This document shows positions 1-7,976 of a stretch of DNA of 53,697 nucleotides, one piece after another. Numbering within the stretch: the first letter of the stretch is position 1; the number at the start of each line of letters is the position of its first letter. The DNA comes from Nitrospirales bacterium (GTDB taxonomy: Bacteria; Nitrospirota; Nitrospiria; Nitrospirales; UBA8639), in assembly GCA_021603905.1 (NCBI GenBank), contig BQIU01000018.1, forward strand, positions 1 through 53,697. The letters are read 5' to 3'. The notes beneath the pieces are model-generated. The model saw nothing but the letters and a program-made list of their open reading frames with translations, had not been told where the DNA came from and did no database searches. The position numbers were made by a program, and so were the translations under genes.

Positions 1-2
1 AA

Positions 3-107
3 ACTTGGCGACGGTTGCGAGGATTTAGAGAGTTACCCAAAGTCATCGCAGGTATTCAATTTACTGATGGCATGGAAGACACAAGCCCAAACTCAGTCGC
101 CGCGTGA
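3..107 (+). mobile_element. 3' fragment of a probable IS256-type transposase
   Basis: An open frame enters from the left edge and stops with TGA at 105-107. The 34 visible residues begin TWRRLRGFRELPKVI and continue into GIQFTDG. From memory this resembles the C-terminal tail of mutator-type (IS256-family) transposases, where a W-R-L-x-G...L-P-K-x-I...G-x-x-F-x-D-G pattern is common. The following bases (about 119-143, containing atttgacaataactcc) could be the right terminal inverted repeat. The rest of the element lies outside the window, so completeness cannot be judged. A second frame is also open from base 1 to the stop at 124-126, but its product looks unlike a protein end. Confidence 0.5.
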
Positions 108-237
108 GCAACGTTTCGTGCACTAGATTTGACAATAACTCCTGAATATTCCATGTGAAGTCCTAGTTAGACGAAGTATGGTCTAGAGAAAAATAGACGG
201 AGGTACATGGTGGTCAAAACATGATTAACGTCGGGGC

Positions 238-1314
238 CTAAAACCGATAGCTGATGCCAAACGTGGCGCCATGTCGGAAGGTACGGAATTCATTGAGATT
301 GGCGGTAGAGCCTCCGCCTGAAGCCGGAAAGTTTTCCCAATCACCATCTTGAACGGTGAGCCACCAGTAACGATAGCCGCCATGAATGAAGAATTGATCG
401 AATATCCGCAATCTCACCCCGCCTTCTAAGTTAAAACCATATCCGAGACCACTCATCTTAAAACTTGGACTGCCTCGGAGATCCGTTCGTAAATGATGAA
501 TATCTTCGTTCTTCAGCCAGGCAAGCGGGAGTGCAATCGCCTCCCCTTCGAGCGTCAGACGATCCCAAAATGTTATTGCTCCTTCGCCACCGACCCGTAA
601 TGACGTCCATAGAACGGTGTTCGTAATGGCCTTCGTTCCCACAAATGATTCCGTTCCAGCCGCACGACAAAATGTTCCAACCGACGTACATTCAAGCTGC
701 CTGACGCTCCGAGCCACATACTTTTCCCGCCAATATTGAAACCCCAAAACCGCGTTCAGTAAGCCTTTGTTGCCCGCAAAACGATAAAACAGGAGCCCAA
801 CATCGCCGTTCAGGTAGAAGACATAGCTGTCACTGACGTCACTTTCTGTACGTGATATGCGGTGTGGGCCATTCACCGATGTTCCATAGAATGTGGCACC
901 GCTCGCACTCACAAAATCGTCATCGATTAACGTCCCGTCAGTGATGGCCCCATACCCGATTTGTCCCTTAAGCGAAAATCCTTTTTTATGAACGAGTTGA
1001 GCGTTCAACTCCACAATATTGCTCCACATGTCTTTATAATCCAATGCTGAAGTAGGATTTCCCAACAACGAACTCAACGTTGAGGCATCGTGGCTGAAGT
1101 TGGAACGACCCTGGCTCAGCCAGCTAGCCAGTCCGACATCAATATTGGCCTTGCCTCCCATACTGCGATAGACAATTTTTTCATTTCGATTCAAAGATTC
1201 GTTCGCCATCACCGCATCCACCAAGACAAGCGAACGGCACACGAACATGAGACCAACAAGACTTATGACCCCAGCCACGACAAAGCCATTTACATTGTTT
1301 CTGGAGCAATCCAT
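238..1314 (-). CDS. Outer-membrane beta-barrel protein
   Basis: The product is about 358 residues. It has an N-terminal hydrophobic segment (VVAGVISLVGLMFVC) that looks like a signal sequence. It then alternates short hydrophobic and aromatic stretches typical of beta strands and ends in ...SYRF, the C-terminal Phe expected for BAM-inserted barrels. A segment around DYKDMWSNIVELNAQ and the downstream acidic DGTLIDDDF resembles omptin-like barrels, but I see no convincing protease catalytic set. The ATG at 1314 was preferred to the longer GTG start at 1401, which adds a poor leader before the signal sequence. Substrate and function are unknown. The gene stands alone, 210 bp from its upstream neighbour. 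Confidence 0.6.
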   Translation of the reverse strand: MDCSRNNVNGFVVAGVISLVGLMFVCRSLVLVDAVMANESLNRNEKIVYRSMGGKANIDVGLASWLSQGRSNFSHDASTLSSLLGNPTSALDYKDMWSNIVELNAQLVHKKGFSLKGQIGYGAITDGTLIDDDFVSASGATFYGTSVNGPHRISRTESDVSDSYVFYLNGDVGLLFYRFAGNKGLLNAVLGFQYWREKYVARSVRQLECTSVGTFCRAAGTESFVGTKAITNTVLWTSLRVGGEGAITFWDRLTLEGEAIALPLAWLKNEDIHHLRTDLRGSPSFKMSGLGYGFNLEGGVRLRIFDQFFIHGGYRYWWLTVQDGDWENFPASGGGSTANLNEFRTFRHGATFGISYRF

Positions 1315-1524
1315 GGCTATCCTCAGTTTATAGATTTGAACGAAACCTACGCCGTTCGTATTTTTTCGGAAAATGTTTAGAGGAACTGTAAAAATCCACA
1401 CCCTAGCACGAGTGACGCGAATACGATTGTCGTAATCATCGCCTAAGGCTAAAGGCTAAACAGTGCAGTCTGGGGAATTTAGGAAGGAAAGATGAATGAA
1501 GTAGATTAATAAGAAAATGAGACA

Positions 1525-1956
1525 TTATTCGGGCATAGTGATGTCCCCGCCTTCGAGATCCATGTCTATTCCATTAAGCTCTAATTTATTACCGACGCGC
1601 CACCACTCTGGACTCACTTCAGACAAGGTGCCTTTTGATGTATAAAACTTTGCCTGCCCCACCGTGAGACGTGTGTCTTCTTCAGCTTTAAGCTCAATTA
1701 CTACATTTTTTAAGGTATTATCGACAATTTTCAGACTCTGCGGTTCAGCCGTGAGTTCAAATCGCTCTCCATCATTGGATATCCACACATTGCGCTCAAG
1801 TTTGGCTACCTGAGTCCCTGTAGGCATGTACATATCCATGGTAAGAAATATTTGACTATTGTCTTCATGAATCTCTAGACATAATTGTTGCTGCCCATGC
1901 GCGGTCACCACGCCAGTTGTATTTCTCAACACATTTGACCCAATCACAATATCCAC
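1525..1956 (-). CDS. Hypothetical protein, beta-rich, 143 residues
   Basis: I do not recognise this family. The product is acidic and soluble, with no signal peptide or membrane segment. It is made of short alternating strands (for example FELTAEPQSLKI and NVVIELKAEEDTRL), suggesting a small beta-sandwich. It contains a WW pair near residue 119 and one cysteine near residue 27. The start is a GTG at 1954-1956, supported by a good ribosome-binding site (AAAGGAG, 8 nt upstream) on the minus strand. It lies downstream of the lipid-type genes at 2085-7704 in the same direction, but 128 bp away, so membership in that operon is uncertain. Confidence 0.6.
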   Translation of the reverse strand: MDIVIGSNVLRNTTGVVTAHGQQQLCLEIHEDNSQIFLTMDMYMPTGTQVAKLERNVWISNDGERFELTAEPQSLKIVDNTLKNVVIELKAEEDTRLTVGQAKFYTSKGTLSEVSPEWWRVGNKLELNGIDMDLEGGDITMPE

Positions 1957-2084
1957 GACTCTGTCTCCTTTAACTCACATTTATCAGTAAGATGATAATA
2001 TGTCATGATTTTGCCAGCATTCGACACATCAATCAACTCTCAACACCAGTCTTCTCATAGTCGAAACGACCAACTGGAACCCAA

Positions 2085-3086
2085 TCATCTCTTCGAAGCC
2101 ACGACTCCGTGGGGATGAAGCGGCTCACGTCCTTTGAGCATCAGCAGACACACTAACCCCACAAGAATCCAGAGTATTTCCCGAAGACGACGAATGAGCG
2201 CGAAGGTAATGCCAGTCACATCAGGATACCCATACGCCAGCAGAAGTAACACATATCCGCCTTCTTGCGCACCTAAACTGCCAGGAATAAAAAATGTACT
2301 TCCTTTAATAAACACGGTTAAGGCCGCAATCGATAGCGAGGTCAGCATATCCACATGAACATCTAAATAGTACAAAATGGCATAGACTTCTAGCGTCTCC
2401 AATATCCAGGCAAAGAAAAATGTGAGCAAGGCCACATAAAAGGTTCGCCGGTGCTGTGTGTAAAACGTTCTGATCGTAGAATCTAGTTCTTCAAGTGAGG
2501 CTTTCCGTTCTTCCAGAAACTTCAATCGGATTCGGCATGCCTGTAATACGCGCAGACAACCCATGGCCAACCCATATCGCTGAACCATCACAAACAACAG
2601 CATCCCAAACGCCAATAATCCAACACTGATTAACGCCGCGGTCAGATAATGGTCAGATGCACCGAGAATCCAAAATGACAGACCTATTCCCAGTAGAATA
2701 AATAAGACCTGCGCAATGGTCATGGTCGTTTTAGCCGTAATCACAGAAGCCAACCCTTCGACCAATGGGACGCCATAGGGCTTGAGAAGATAGGCCTTGA
2801 GCGGCTCGCCTCCGACATAGGCAGCCGGAGTGGTGACGTTGACAGACTCTCCCGCCATTCGGATTGCAAACAACTGAGCAAACCCGATTCGTTGGGCATG
2901 AGAACCAAGAGTCAGACGCCACCCAAGTGCCTCCAGGGTATACACCAGCAGCATGGGAAAAAGAATAACCCCAAGCGCCACGGGCCCTAATTGAGAGGCC
3001 GTATTCATGATGGAAGTTGGGCCGATGTGCCAGACAATCCCAGCCAAGGCCAAAGAGCCAAAGACCAGGAAAATGAGCTTAAGCAC
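2085..3086 (-). CDS. UPF0104 / lysylphosphatidylglycerol-synthase-type membrane protein (possible flippase)
   Basis: This is an integral membrane protein of about 333 residues with roughly seven or eight hydrophobic helices, matching the membrane domain of the UPF0104/LPG_synthase_TM family. That family is often found beside lipid-head-group genes and may move or modify lipids. The segment FIPGSLGAQEGGYVLL is the family signature. I chose the GTG at 3084-3086, which starts the protein directly at the first helix (LKLIFLVFGSLALAG) and overlaps the upstream gene by 8 bp. The longer TTG start at 3206 adds 40 residues inside the upstream gene. Neither start has a good ribosome-binding site. It is the last gene of the proposed phosphonolipid operon, so transport of the product lipid is a reasonable but unproven role. 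Confidence 0.75.
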   Translation of the reverse strand: MLKLIFLVFGSLALAGIVWHIGPTSIMNTASQLGPVALGVILFPMLLVYTLEALGWRLTLGSHAQRIGFAQLFAIRMAGESVNVTTPAAYVGGEPLKAYLLKPYGVPLVEGLASVITAKTTMTIAQVLFILLGIGLSFWILGASDHYLTAALISVGLLAFGMLLFVMVQRYGLAMGCLRVLQACRIRLKFLEERKASLEELDSTIRTFYTQHRRTFYVALLTFFFAWILETLEVYAILYYLDVHVDMLTSLSIAALTVFIKGSTFFIPGSLGAQEGGYVLLLLAYGYPDVTGITFALIRRLREILWILVGLVCLLMLKGREPLHPHGVVASKR

Positions 3087-4548
3087 GAGAGAGAAGGGAA
3101 TGGCGGAGAATCCACCCCATTGAGGCGATAAAAACCCATGAACCGATTGCCGCAATCCACAGAAACCAACCAAGGATATCCATACAGGCAAACAGCAGCA
3201 CAACAACGGAAAAATCTCGATTGGTCACATTGCCAAGCATAAACTCCATCCGCGTTCGAGTGGCTTCACCCAGACGACGCAATTCACGAGGACGGGAGCG
3301 AAGAAAGCGTGCTCGATTCACAAGCCAAAGTGAAATCATATTGGCAACAACCGCACAGGTTCCAAGAATCAGCGGCAAATTCATACCTTCCCACGACCCG
3401 TGTAGATAGGCTCCAGAAGCAATCCCCGCAAAGATCGACATATGGACGACATTATCAGCCCAAATATCTAATTCTTGACCAAAGCGTGACTCAGAAAATG
3501 TTAATCGTGCCACCTCTCCATCACAACAATCAATCACGACGGATAATTGAAAGAGTAACGCGCCAATAATACCGAATTGATAGGAGCCCAACGCAAAAAA
3601 CCCAGCCGCCATAAGTCCAATGACCATTGATGCCATGGTAATCATGTTTGGCGACACGCCAAATTTTAAAAACACGTGCGTGAAAATGCCTGATAATTTC
3701 CGATTCACATATCGATCAACGATACCGTCCATCCCTCCCTTCAAAGACTGAAGGGACTGATACAAACTGCGTTCAGCTAACTGAAGCCCATTGGGCCCTC
3801 GAATATCCTTAAATTGAGTTGTCGAACTGGGAATGGGCTGAATGATACCCTCGATCGCGGCTTGCTCTAACGCTAAACGGATCGGGTTGCCTCCACCGGC
3901 TTGTAATACGCCAGACACTCCCAACAAGCGTGACGGCAACACGACGAGATCTTCAGCAATAAACGATGCAGGCAAGGAAGGTGAGGTTGATTGCGCAGGG
4001 ATAACGTCACTATGGTCATGAAAGACGACAGTCGTCCCCAACGTACTCGGCTCAACATCTTCTTGGAAGACGACCCCAGGATTGCCCGTGTGCCGGCTTT
4101 CTTCTGACTGGCCCACAACAACCAAGACACGACCATCTGAACCAACCATTCGTAACGATTGAATCAATGAAGACGAGAACACGACATGACAACCGATAAT
4201 CAAACAGGAACCTTTGACTTCACCTGACAAGGCTTCCCAAGTTTGAGGATCCGTCGGGGGAAACTCTCGAACAGGCAACCAACGAATGGCCGCTTCAATA
4301 CGGTCATCCCCCTGGATCATCGCTCGCAACGTTTTTTCTTCTTGACCGGCTAACACCCAAATTTGCGAAATTCCAGCCCGCTGCAGCGTCAAGACCGCCC
4401 GCTGAAACAAGGTCAACCCACTGACCTTCGTTAAGATGCCAGTTCCACGTTCTCCCTGGTTCGTGCCTAACGTAAAGACGCCGGAAGAAGCCAGAAGAAT
4501 GGCTGTATCGATAACACTCGTAACAGGTTTAGGTAATGTTCCATCCAT
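3079..4548 (-). CDS. CDP-alcohol phosphatidyltransferase with an N-terminal degenerate nucleotidyltransferase-like domain
   Basis: The product has 489 residues in two parts. Residues about 275-489 are a CDP-alcohol phosphatidyltransferase with a complete DGxxAR(x8)GxxxDxxxD motif: D343, G344, A347, R348, G357, D361 and D365, followed by several membrane helices. This family displaces CMP from a CDP- or CMP-activated group to build phospholipids or phosphonolipids. Residues about 10-260 have the length and pattern of a sugar-nucleotidyltransferase Rossmann domain. The expected LAAGxGxR...PKxL loop is replaced by LLASSGVFTLG and no PKxL is visible, so it may be inactive. The architecture recalls the archaeal bifunctional inositol-phosphate cytidylyltransferase/DIPP synthase. 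Here an intact nucleotidyltransferase is encoded just upstream (102 bp), and probably supplies the CMP-activated substrate. Confidence 0.8.
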   Translation of the reverse strand: MDGTLPKPVTSVIDTAILLASSGVFTLGTNQGERGTGILTKVSGLTLFQRAVLTLQRAGISQIWVLAGQEEKTLRAMIQGDDRIEAAIRWLPVREFPPTDPQTWEALSGEVKGSCLIIGCHVVFSSSLIQSLRMVGSDGRVLVVVGQSEESRHTGNPGVVFQEDVEPSTLGTTVVFHDHSDVIPAQSTSPSLPASFIAEDLVVLPSRLLGVSGVLQAGGGNPIRLALEQAAIEGIIQPIPSSTTQFKDIRGPNGLQLAERSLYQSLQSLKGGMDGIVDRYVNRKLSGIFTHVFLKFGVSPNMITMASMVIGLMAAGFFALGSYQFGIIGALLFQLSVVIDCCDGEVARLTFSESRFGQELDIWADNVVHMSIFAGIASGAYLHGSWEGMNLPLILGTCAVVANMISLWLVNRARFLRSRPRELRRLGEATRTRMEFMLGNVTNRDFSVVVLLFACMDILGWFLWIAAIGSWVFIASMGWILRHSLLSRA

Positions 4549-4650
4549 GATGACACAAAGTTTGAGGGTTGGGCCCTATACGATGAACTTCATTATTATC
4601 GAGAACGAGGGTGTACACGCACCATCATCAAGCATAATCACGTTTCGATT

Positions 4651-5394
4651 CTAGACAACTTCCTTCCCATGACATGACAACATCGGGAGAATGTCACGTT
4701 CGGCTCTCTGCACATCTTCAGGAAAATCAATTTCGATCCAGGGCAATCCACCAATCCGCTCATATCCGACGTTCACCTTCTCAAAAAATCCTTTGAGTGC
4801 ATCTTCATATTCCATATCGAGATGCCCAGCTTCGATAGGTTCTAGCACCGATTGGAAAAGAACGGCGCTATCCGATTTGGCCACCTTTAAAAATCCCACG
4901 CCTTCTCCGGTGAAATCATACCGTGCGGGAAGCGTTTTACTGAGACTCGTCACTCGCTCATCCTGAATCGCTACCATACATTCTTCTGTTTCTTGTGACA
5001 CGGATTCATCAACGAGCAGTGCATTCGGGAACCTGGACTCGACGAGACGACGAAGAATGTCCGGATGATACAACACATCCGCATCCATAATAATGACATC
5101 GTCATCAACTTCCTTTCGCGCTTCCCACAATGAAGTAATACTTCCTCGGATGTATTGATCGTTCGTCACAAACTGAACAATACCAGGAAACGACGACGAA
5201 GCCACGGCCTCCCGAATCAGATGTTGCTGATATCCAACAACAAGCACGACGGTCTGAATACCAAGACTTGAAAGTTGCTCCAAATGTCGTGACAGGAGCG
5301 ATTGGCCGCCAACTTGGACAAGACACTTGGGACGCCCTTCAGCGACAACACCCAATCGCTTGCCAACCCCAGCCGCTAAAATGACAGCCTTCAT
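4651..5394 (-). CDS. Nucleotidyltransferase, probable phosphonate (2-aminoethylphosphonate) cytidylyltransferase
   Basis: The product is a 247-residue NTP_transferase-fold enzyme. It opens with the nucleotide-binding loop MKAVILAAGVGKRLG and then RPKCL, both intact. An acidic metal site follows (IIMDADVLYHPDIL), and a late WIEIDFPEDVQRAE segment is typical of LicC- and PntC-like cytidylyltransferases. In phosphonate pathways such enzymes make CMP-aminoethylphosphonate from CTP. That substrate is inferred from the neighbours and not from the sequence alone; phosphocholine or a sugar phosphate remain possible. The ATG overlaps the stop of the PhnW-like gene by 4 bp (ATGA), a strong sign of translational coupling. 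The CDP-alcohol phosphatidyltransferase is the next gene. Confidence 0.75.
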   Translation of the reverse strand: MKAVILAAGVGKRLGVVAEGRPKCLVQVGGQSLLSRHLEQLSSLGIQTVVLVVGYQQHLIREAVASSSFPGIVQFVTNDQYIRGSITSLWEARKEVDDDVIIMDADVLYHPDILRRLVESRFPNALLVDESVSQETEECMVAIQDERVTSLSKTLPARYDFTGEGVGFLKVAKSDSAVLFQSVLEPIEAGHLDMEYEDALKGFFEKVNVGYERIGGLPWIEIDFPEDVQRAERDILPMLSCHGKEVV

Positions 5395-6488
5395 CCGGGT
5401 TCGCCACGTTTCTTGATAATCTGTTCAAAGGCATCAAGAAATCCTGAAATATCTTTGTCTGTGAGGGCGCCAATGTTGGCCACTCGAAAAATCTTGGATT
5501 CCATATGCCCCTGCCCCGCATATATGACATACCCCTCCTGCTTCAACTGATCATGCAGCCACTCATACGACATCTGTTCTGGAAGATAAAAAGCTGTTAA
5601 GGTATTCGACTGATGTTCCGGTTCGAGAACGGCCTTAATACCAAGCGATGACATTCTCTTTCGAATAGTCGTTGCATACCCTCGAAATCGTGCACAACGC
5701 TTCGTGACACCTTCTTCCAGTAACTCGTTGAGGGCTTCCCGAAATGCATAATAGACTTGTACGGCTGGCGTAAAGGGAATACTTCCTCGCTCCTGTTCCT
5801 CGTAATAATTAGCTAGATTCAGGTACCAACTACGCTTAGGATAGGTCTTGACGCTCTTTTCCATGAATCCCTTGCGAATAATAACAAACGCTAAACCAGG
5901 AAATCCTTGGATACATTTCTGAGAAGCACTCGCCACCATATATATATGCGGGGTCGCAATATCCAATGCTTCACCTCCGAGTCCGCTAACGGAATCGACG
6001 AGAAATACACGATTGAGCCCATCAACGACTTCCGCAACTTTCTCAACCGGGTTCATGAAACCGAGTGTGGTTTCATGGTGAACCATGGCCACGGTATGAA
6101 TTTCTCGATGTTGCCGAAGCGCCAACTTGATCTTATCAAAATCAGGAGCCTGTCCCCAGTCCAGGCGCATCTCCACTCCACCAAGTCGTTGCGTTAAGGC
6201 CATGTTCCACAAACGTTGGCCATACACCCCATTGATAATCACCATGATGCGTTTACCCTGCGGTAAACTTGATAACAGAGCCGCTTCAACGGCTGCAGTC
6301 CCTGAACCGGTCAACAAAATCGCTGTATACTCAGATTCCTTGCCGGGGACAAAGGCCTGAAGCAACTTTTGTCGGATATCAGCTAAGAGCTCTGAACATT
6401 CAGACTCACGATGACAAATATCCGGTTCAAGCAGTGCTCGTCGTACTCTTTCTGAAACATTCACAGGACCAGGATTTAAGAGAATCAT
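5391..6488 (-). CDS. phnW: Class V aminotransferase, 2-aminoethylphosphonate:pyruvate aminotransferase-like
   Basis: The product is a 365-residue PLP enzyme of the PhnW branch. The N-terminus (LLNPGPVNVSERVR...) and the PLP-lysine segment SQKCIQGFPG (K191) match the NKCIQGVPG segment of known AEP transaminases in position and wording. D165 (LVDSVSG) fits the residue that contacts the PLP ring nitrogen. The family interconverts phosphonoacetaldehyde and 2-aminoethylphosphonate, using alanine or pyruvate as partner. Next to a decarboxylase and a cytidylyltransferase, the biosynthetic direction (making AEP) is more likely than catabolism, and no phosphonatase gene is nearby. It lies 96 bp downstream of the decarboxylase subunit, and in this gap a 7-mer (taacgtg) is repeated in tandem at 6502-6515. 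The length is normal for the family. Confidence 0.82.
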   Translation of the reverse strand: MILLNPGPVNVSERVRRALLEPDICHRESECSELLADIRQKLLQAFVPGKESEYTAILLTGSGTAAVEAALLSSLPQGKRIMVIINGVYGQRLWNMALTQRLGGVEMRLDWGQAPDFDKIKLALRQHREIHTVAMVHHETTLGFMNPVEKVAEVVDGLNRVFLVDSVSGLGGEALDIATPHIYMVASASQKCIQGFPGLAFVIIRKGFMEKSVKTYPKRSWYLNLANYYEEQERGSIPFTPAVQVYYAFREALNELLEEGVTKRCARFRGYATTIRKRMSSLGIKAVLEPEHQSNTLTAFYLPEQMSYEWLHDQLKQEGYVIYAGQGHMESKIFRVANIGALTDKDISGFLDAFEQIIKKRGEPG

Positions 6489-6584
6489 AGTACAACTTTC
6501 ATAACGTGTAACGTGTTGAGGGTGGGAAGTACAAAATGAAAGAAACGAATATACTTTGTCTATTCACGCCGTCGGCCTCACCGG

Positions 6585-7175
6585 TTACGGATTAGAAGAA
6601 TTGGCGGCTTTAAACCGTCGAGTCATCTCAGCAGGTTCAATCGCAACTCGATCGGCATCTTCGATTTGTTCATTGACCTTAATTAACAGAAAACTTGGGC
6701 CTTCGCTCGCCAGCATATCTTTAAACTCATACACAATGTCTTCACGTTCACGAACTCGCTCGACGTTCACATACCCAGCCGCTTTTGCCACTTTGTCAAG
6801 ATTGACTAATCGGGAATAGGTTGGTTGATTTCCAGTCGTCCCATACACCTCATTATCAAAGACGACATGCACCAAGTTCTTCGGCTTCAAGGCTCCAATG
6901 GTCGCAAGGGTTCCCATACTCATGAGCACATTGCCATCTCCATCAAAGACGACTATTGTTTTTTCTGGTTGACTCAAGGCCAATCCCAGACCGATGCCCG
7001 CCGTCGCCCCCATGGACCCAATCATGTAAAAATTGCCGTCACGGTCTCGCAATTTCTGAGCTTCGCGCGAAGGAAATCCATTGCAGATAATCAACGGTTG
7101 GTCAGTGATCAGCTCTAACAGCGCACCCATAGCCTGAGCACGGCTCTGCATCACGCCTTCTTCAGGACCAATCAT
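6585..7175 (-). CDS. Phosphonopyruvate/sulfopyruvate decarboxylase, TPP-binding (beta, ComE-like) subunit
   Basis: The product is 196 residues and equals the C-terminal half of phosphonopyruvate decarboxylase, or the ComE subunit of sulfopyruvate decarboxylase. The thiamine-diphosphate/Mg motif is clear: G79-D80-G81 followed by N108 in FDNEVYG. An upstream MIGSMGATAGIGLGLAL stretch is also typical. NGFPSRE near residue 32 matches the start of this domain in Ppd. The reaction would be decarboxylation of phosphonopyruvate to phosphonoacetaldehyde, the substrate of the PhnW-like enzyme encoded next. The sequence alone cannot separate phosphono- from sulfopyruvate specificity. The ATG at 7175 has an AAGGA element about 9 nt upstream, and the gene begins 31 bp after the partner subunit. 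Confidence 0.8.
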   Translation of the reverse strand: MIGPEEGVMQSRAQAMGALLELITDQPLIICNGFPSREAQKLRDRDGNFYMIGSMGATAGIGLGLALSQPEKTIVVFDGDGNVLMSMGTLATIGALKPKNLVHVVFDNEVYGTTGNQPTYSRLVNLDKVAKAAGYVNVERVREREDIVYEFKDMLASEGPSFLLIKVNEQIEDADRVAIEPAEMTRRFKAANSSNP

Positions 7176-7206
7176 GTGTTAAGTCCTTCTGTTTTCAACA
7201 TTTCCA

Positions 7207-7704
7207 TCATGGCTGTACGGTTTTGACAATGCCTTTTTTCAACAACAAAGCAAGCGGAATTCGTTGCTCCATGAACGTGGTGGCCGTCCATTTCAGGTCA
7301 TCCACCATGGTTTCAGCCGATAACGTTCGGTGGGGAACTTTGACGGTATCTAACAACTGCGTCATGGTCTCTCCCATGACCAGATGCTCTGGAGCATCTT
7401 TCCCCTCGAAACCACGCCAGGAAATGAGGAGGACACAAGGAATTCGGTAAATCAGATTGAGTGATTCAAGGATATTGAGAGAATTGCCTAATCCGGAATT
7501 TTGCATGAGGACCGCGGGAATTTTCCCCCCAAGATAGGCTCCGGCCGCCATTGCCACCGCTTCATCTTCACGAACGGCAGGGACATACAAGCGCGCTTCA
7601 GTCAGCGCCGCAATGATACCGCCCAAAATGGTATCGGGAACTCCCGTGAAAAAATCTATACCGATATCTTGTAACGCTCGAACAAAGTCGTCGCTGTCAA
7701 TCAT
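7207..7704 (-). CDS. Phosphonopyruvate/sulfopyruvate decarboxylase, PYR-domain (alpha, ComD-like) subunit
   Basis: The product is 165 residues and corresponds to the N-terminal pyrimidine-binding (PYR) half of the TPP-dependent decarboxylase. It contains FTGVPDTIL near residue 19, an EDEAVAMAAGAYLGG stretch with the conserved Glu that activates TPP, and MQNSGLGNSLN, a hallmark of Ppd and ComD proteins. In most phosphonate producers Ppd is one chain of about 380 residues. Here the two halves are separate genes 31 bp apart, as in archaeal ComD/ComE. It is the first gene of the proposed phosphonolipid operon. The weak A-rich sequence upstream of the ATG does not form a strong ribosome-binding site. 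Confidence 0.8.
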   Translation of the reverse strand: MIDSDDFVRALQDIGIDFFTGVPDTILGGIIAALTEARLYVPAVREDEAVAMAAGAYLGGKIPAVLMQNSGLGNSLNILESLNLIYRIPCVLLISWRGFEGKDAPEHLVMGETMTQLLDTVKVPHRTLSAETMVDDLKWTATTFMEQRIPLALLLKKGIVKTVQP

Positions 7705-7814
7705 GGTTCAATTTCTTTAAACACAATTCATACTCACAGGCTTCAACACACAACGGCACACATCTCAAACAAGGCCAAAGACAGCGAGCAGACACTCTTC
7801 AATTGTTAATCGGA

Positions 7815-7848
7815 AAAACAAATGGCTGGCCTGTAAAAGCCAGCCATT
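7815..7848 (-). terminator. Hairpin with T-run on the minus strand
   Basis: A perfect 10-bp inverted repeat (aatggctggc at 7821-7830 and gccagccatt at 7839-7848) encloses an 8-base loop. Read on the minus strand it is followed by tgttttt, the layout of an intrinsic terminator. It lies 111 bp upstream of the ComD-like start and 128 bp upstream of queF on the opposite strand. It could stop minus-strand transcription coming through queF, or act as an attenuator in the leader of the phosphonate operon. Confidence 0.55.
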
Positions 7849-7938
7849 AGATGAGCGGATTATAGCGGAGGGGAACAAACATTCTCAACAAAGAGGGCAA
7901 TCATATTGATAGGCTTTAGTCGAAGACGTTACACTCAC

Positions 7939-7950
7939 AACACATGTGTT
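7939..7950. promoter_or_regulatory. 12-bp palindrome upstream of queF
   Basis: The sequence aacacatgtgtt is a perfect palindrome about 27 bp before the queF ATG. It could be a repressor site overlapping the promoter or leader. No matching regulator gene is seen nearby and the site might be coincidental. Confidence 0.25.
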
Positions 7951-7976
7951 ATTCTACTAAATCAGGGAGTTAGGTC

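Noticed and set aside
7849-7976. Possible preQ1 riboswitch in the queF leader
   Set aside because: No convincing small pseudoknot pattern with an A-rich tail was found; only a short palindrome is present.
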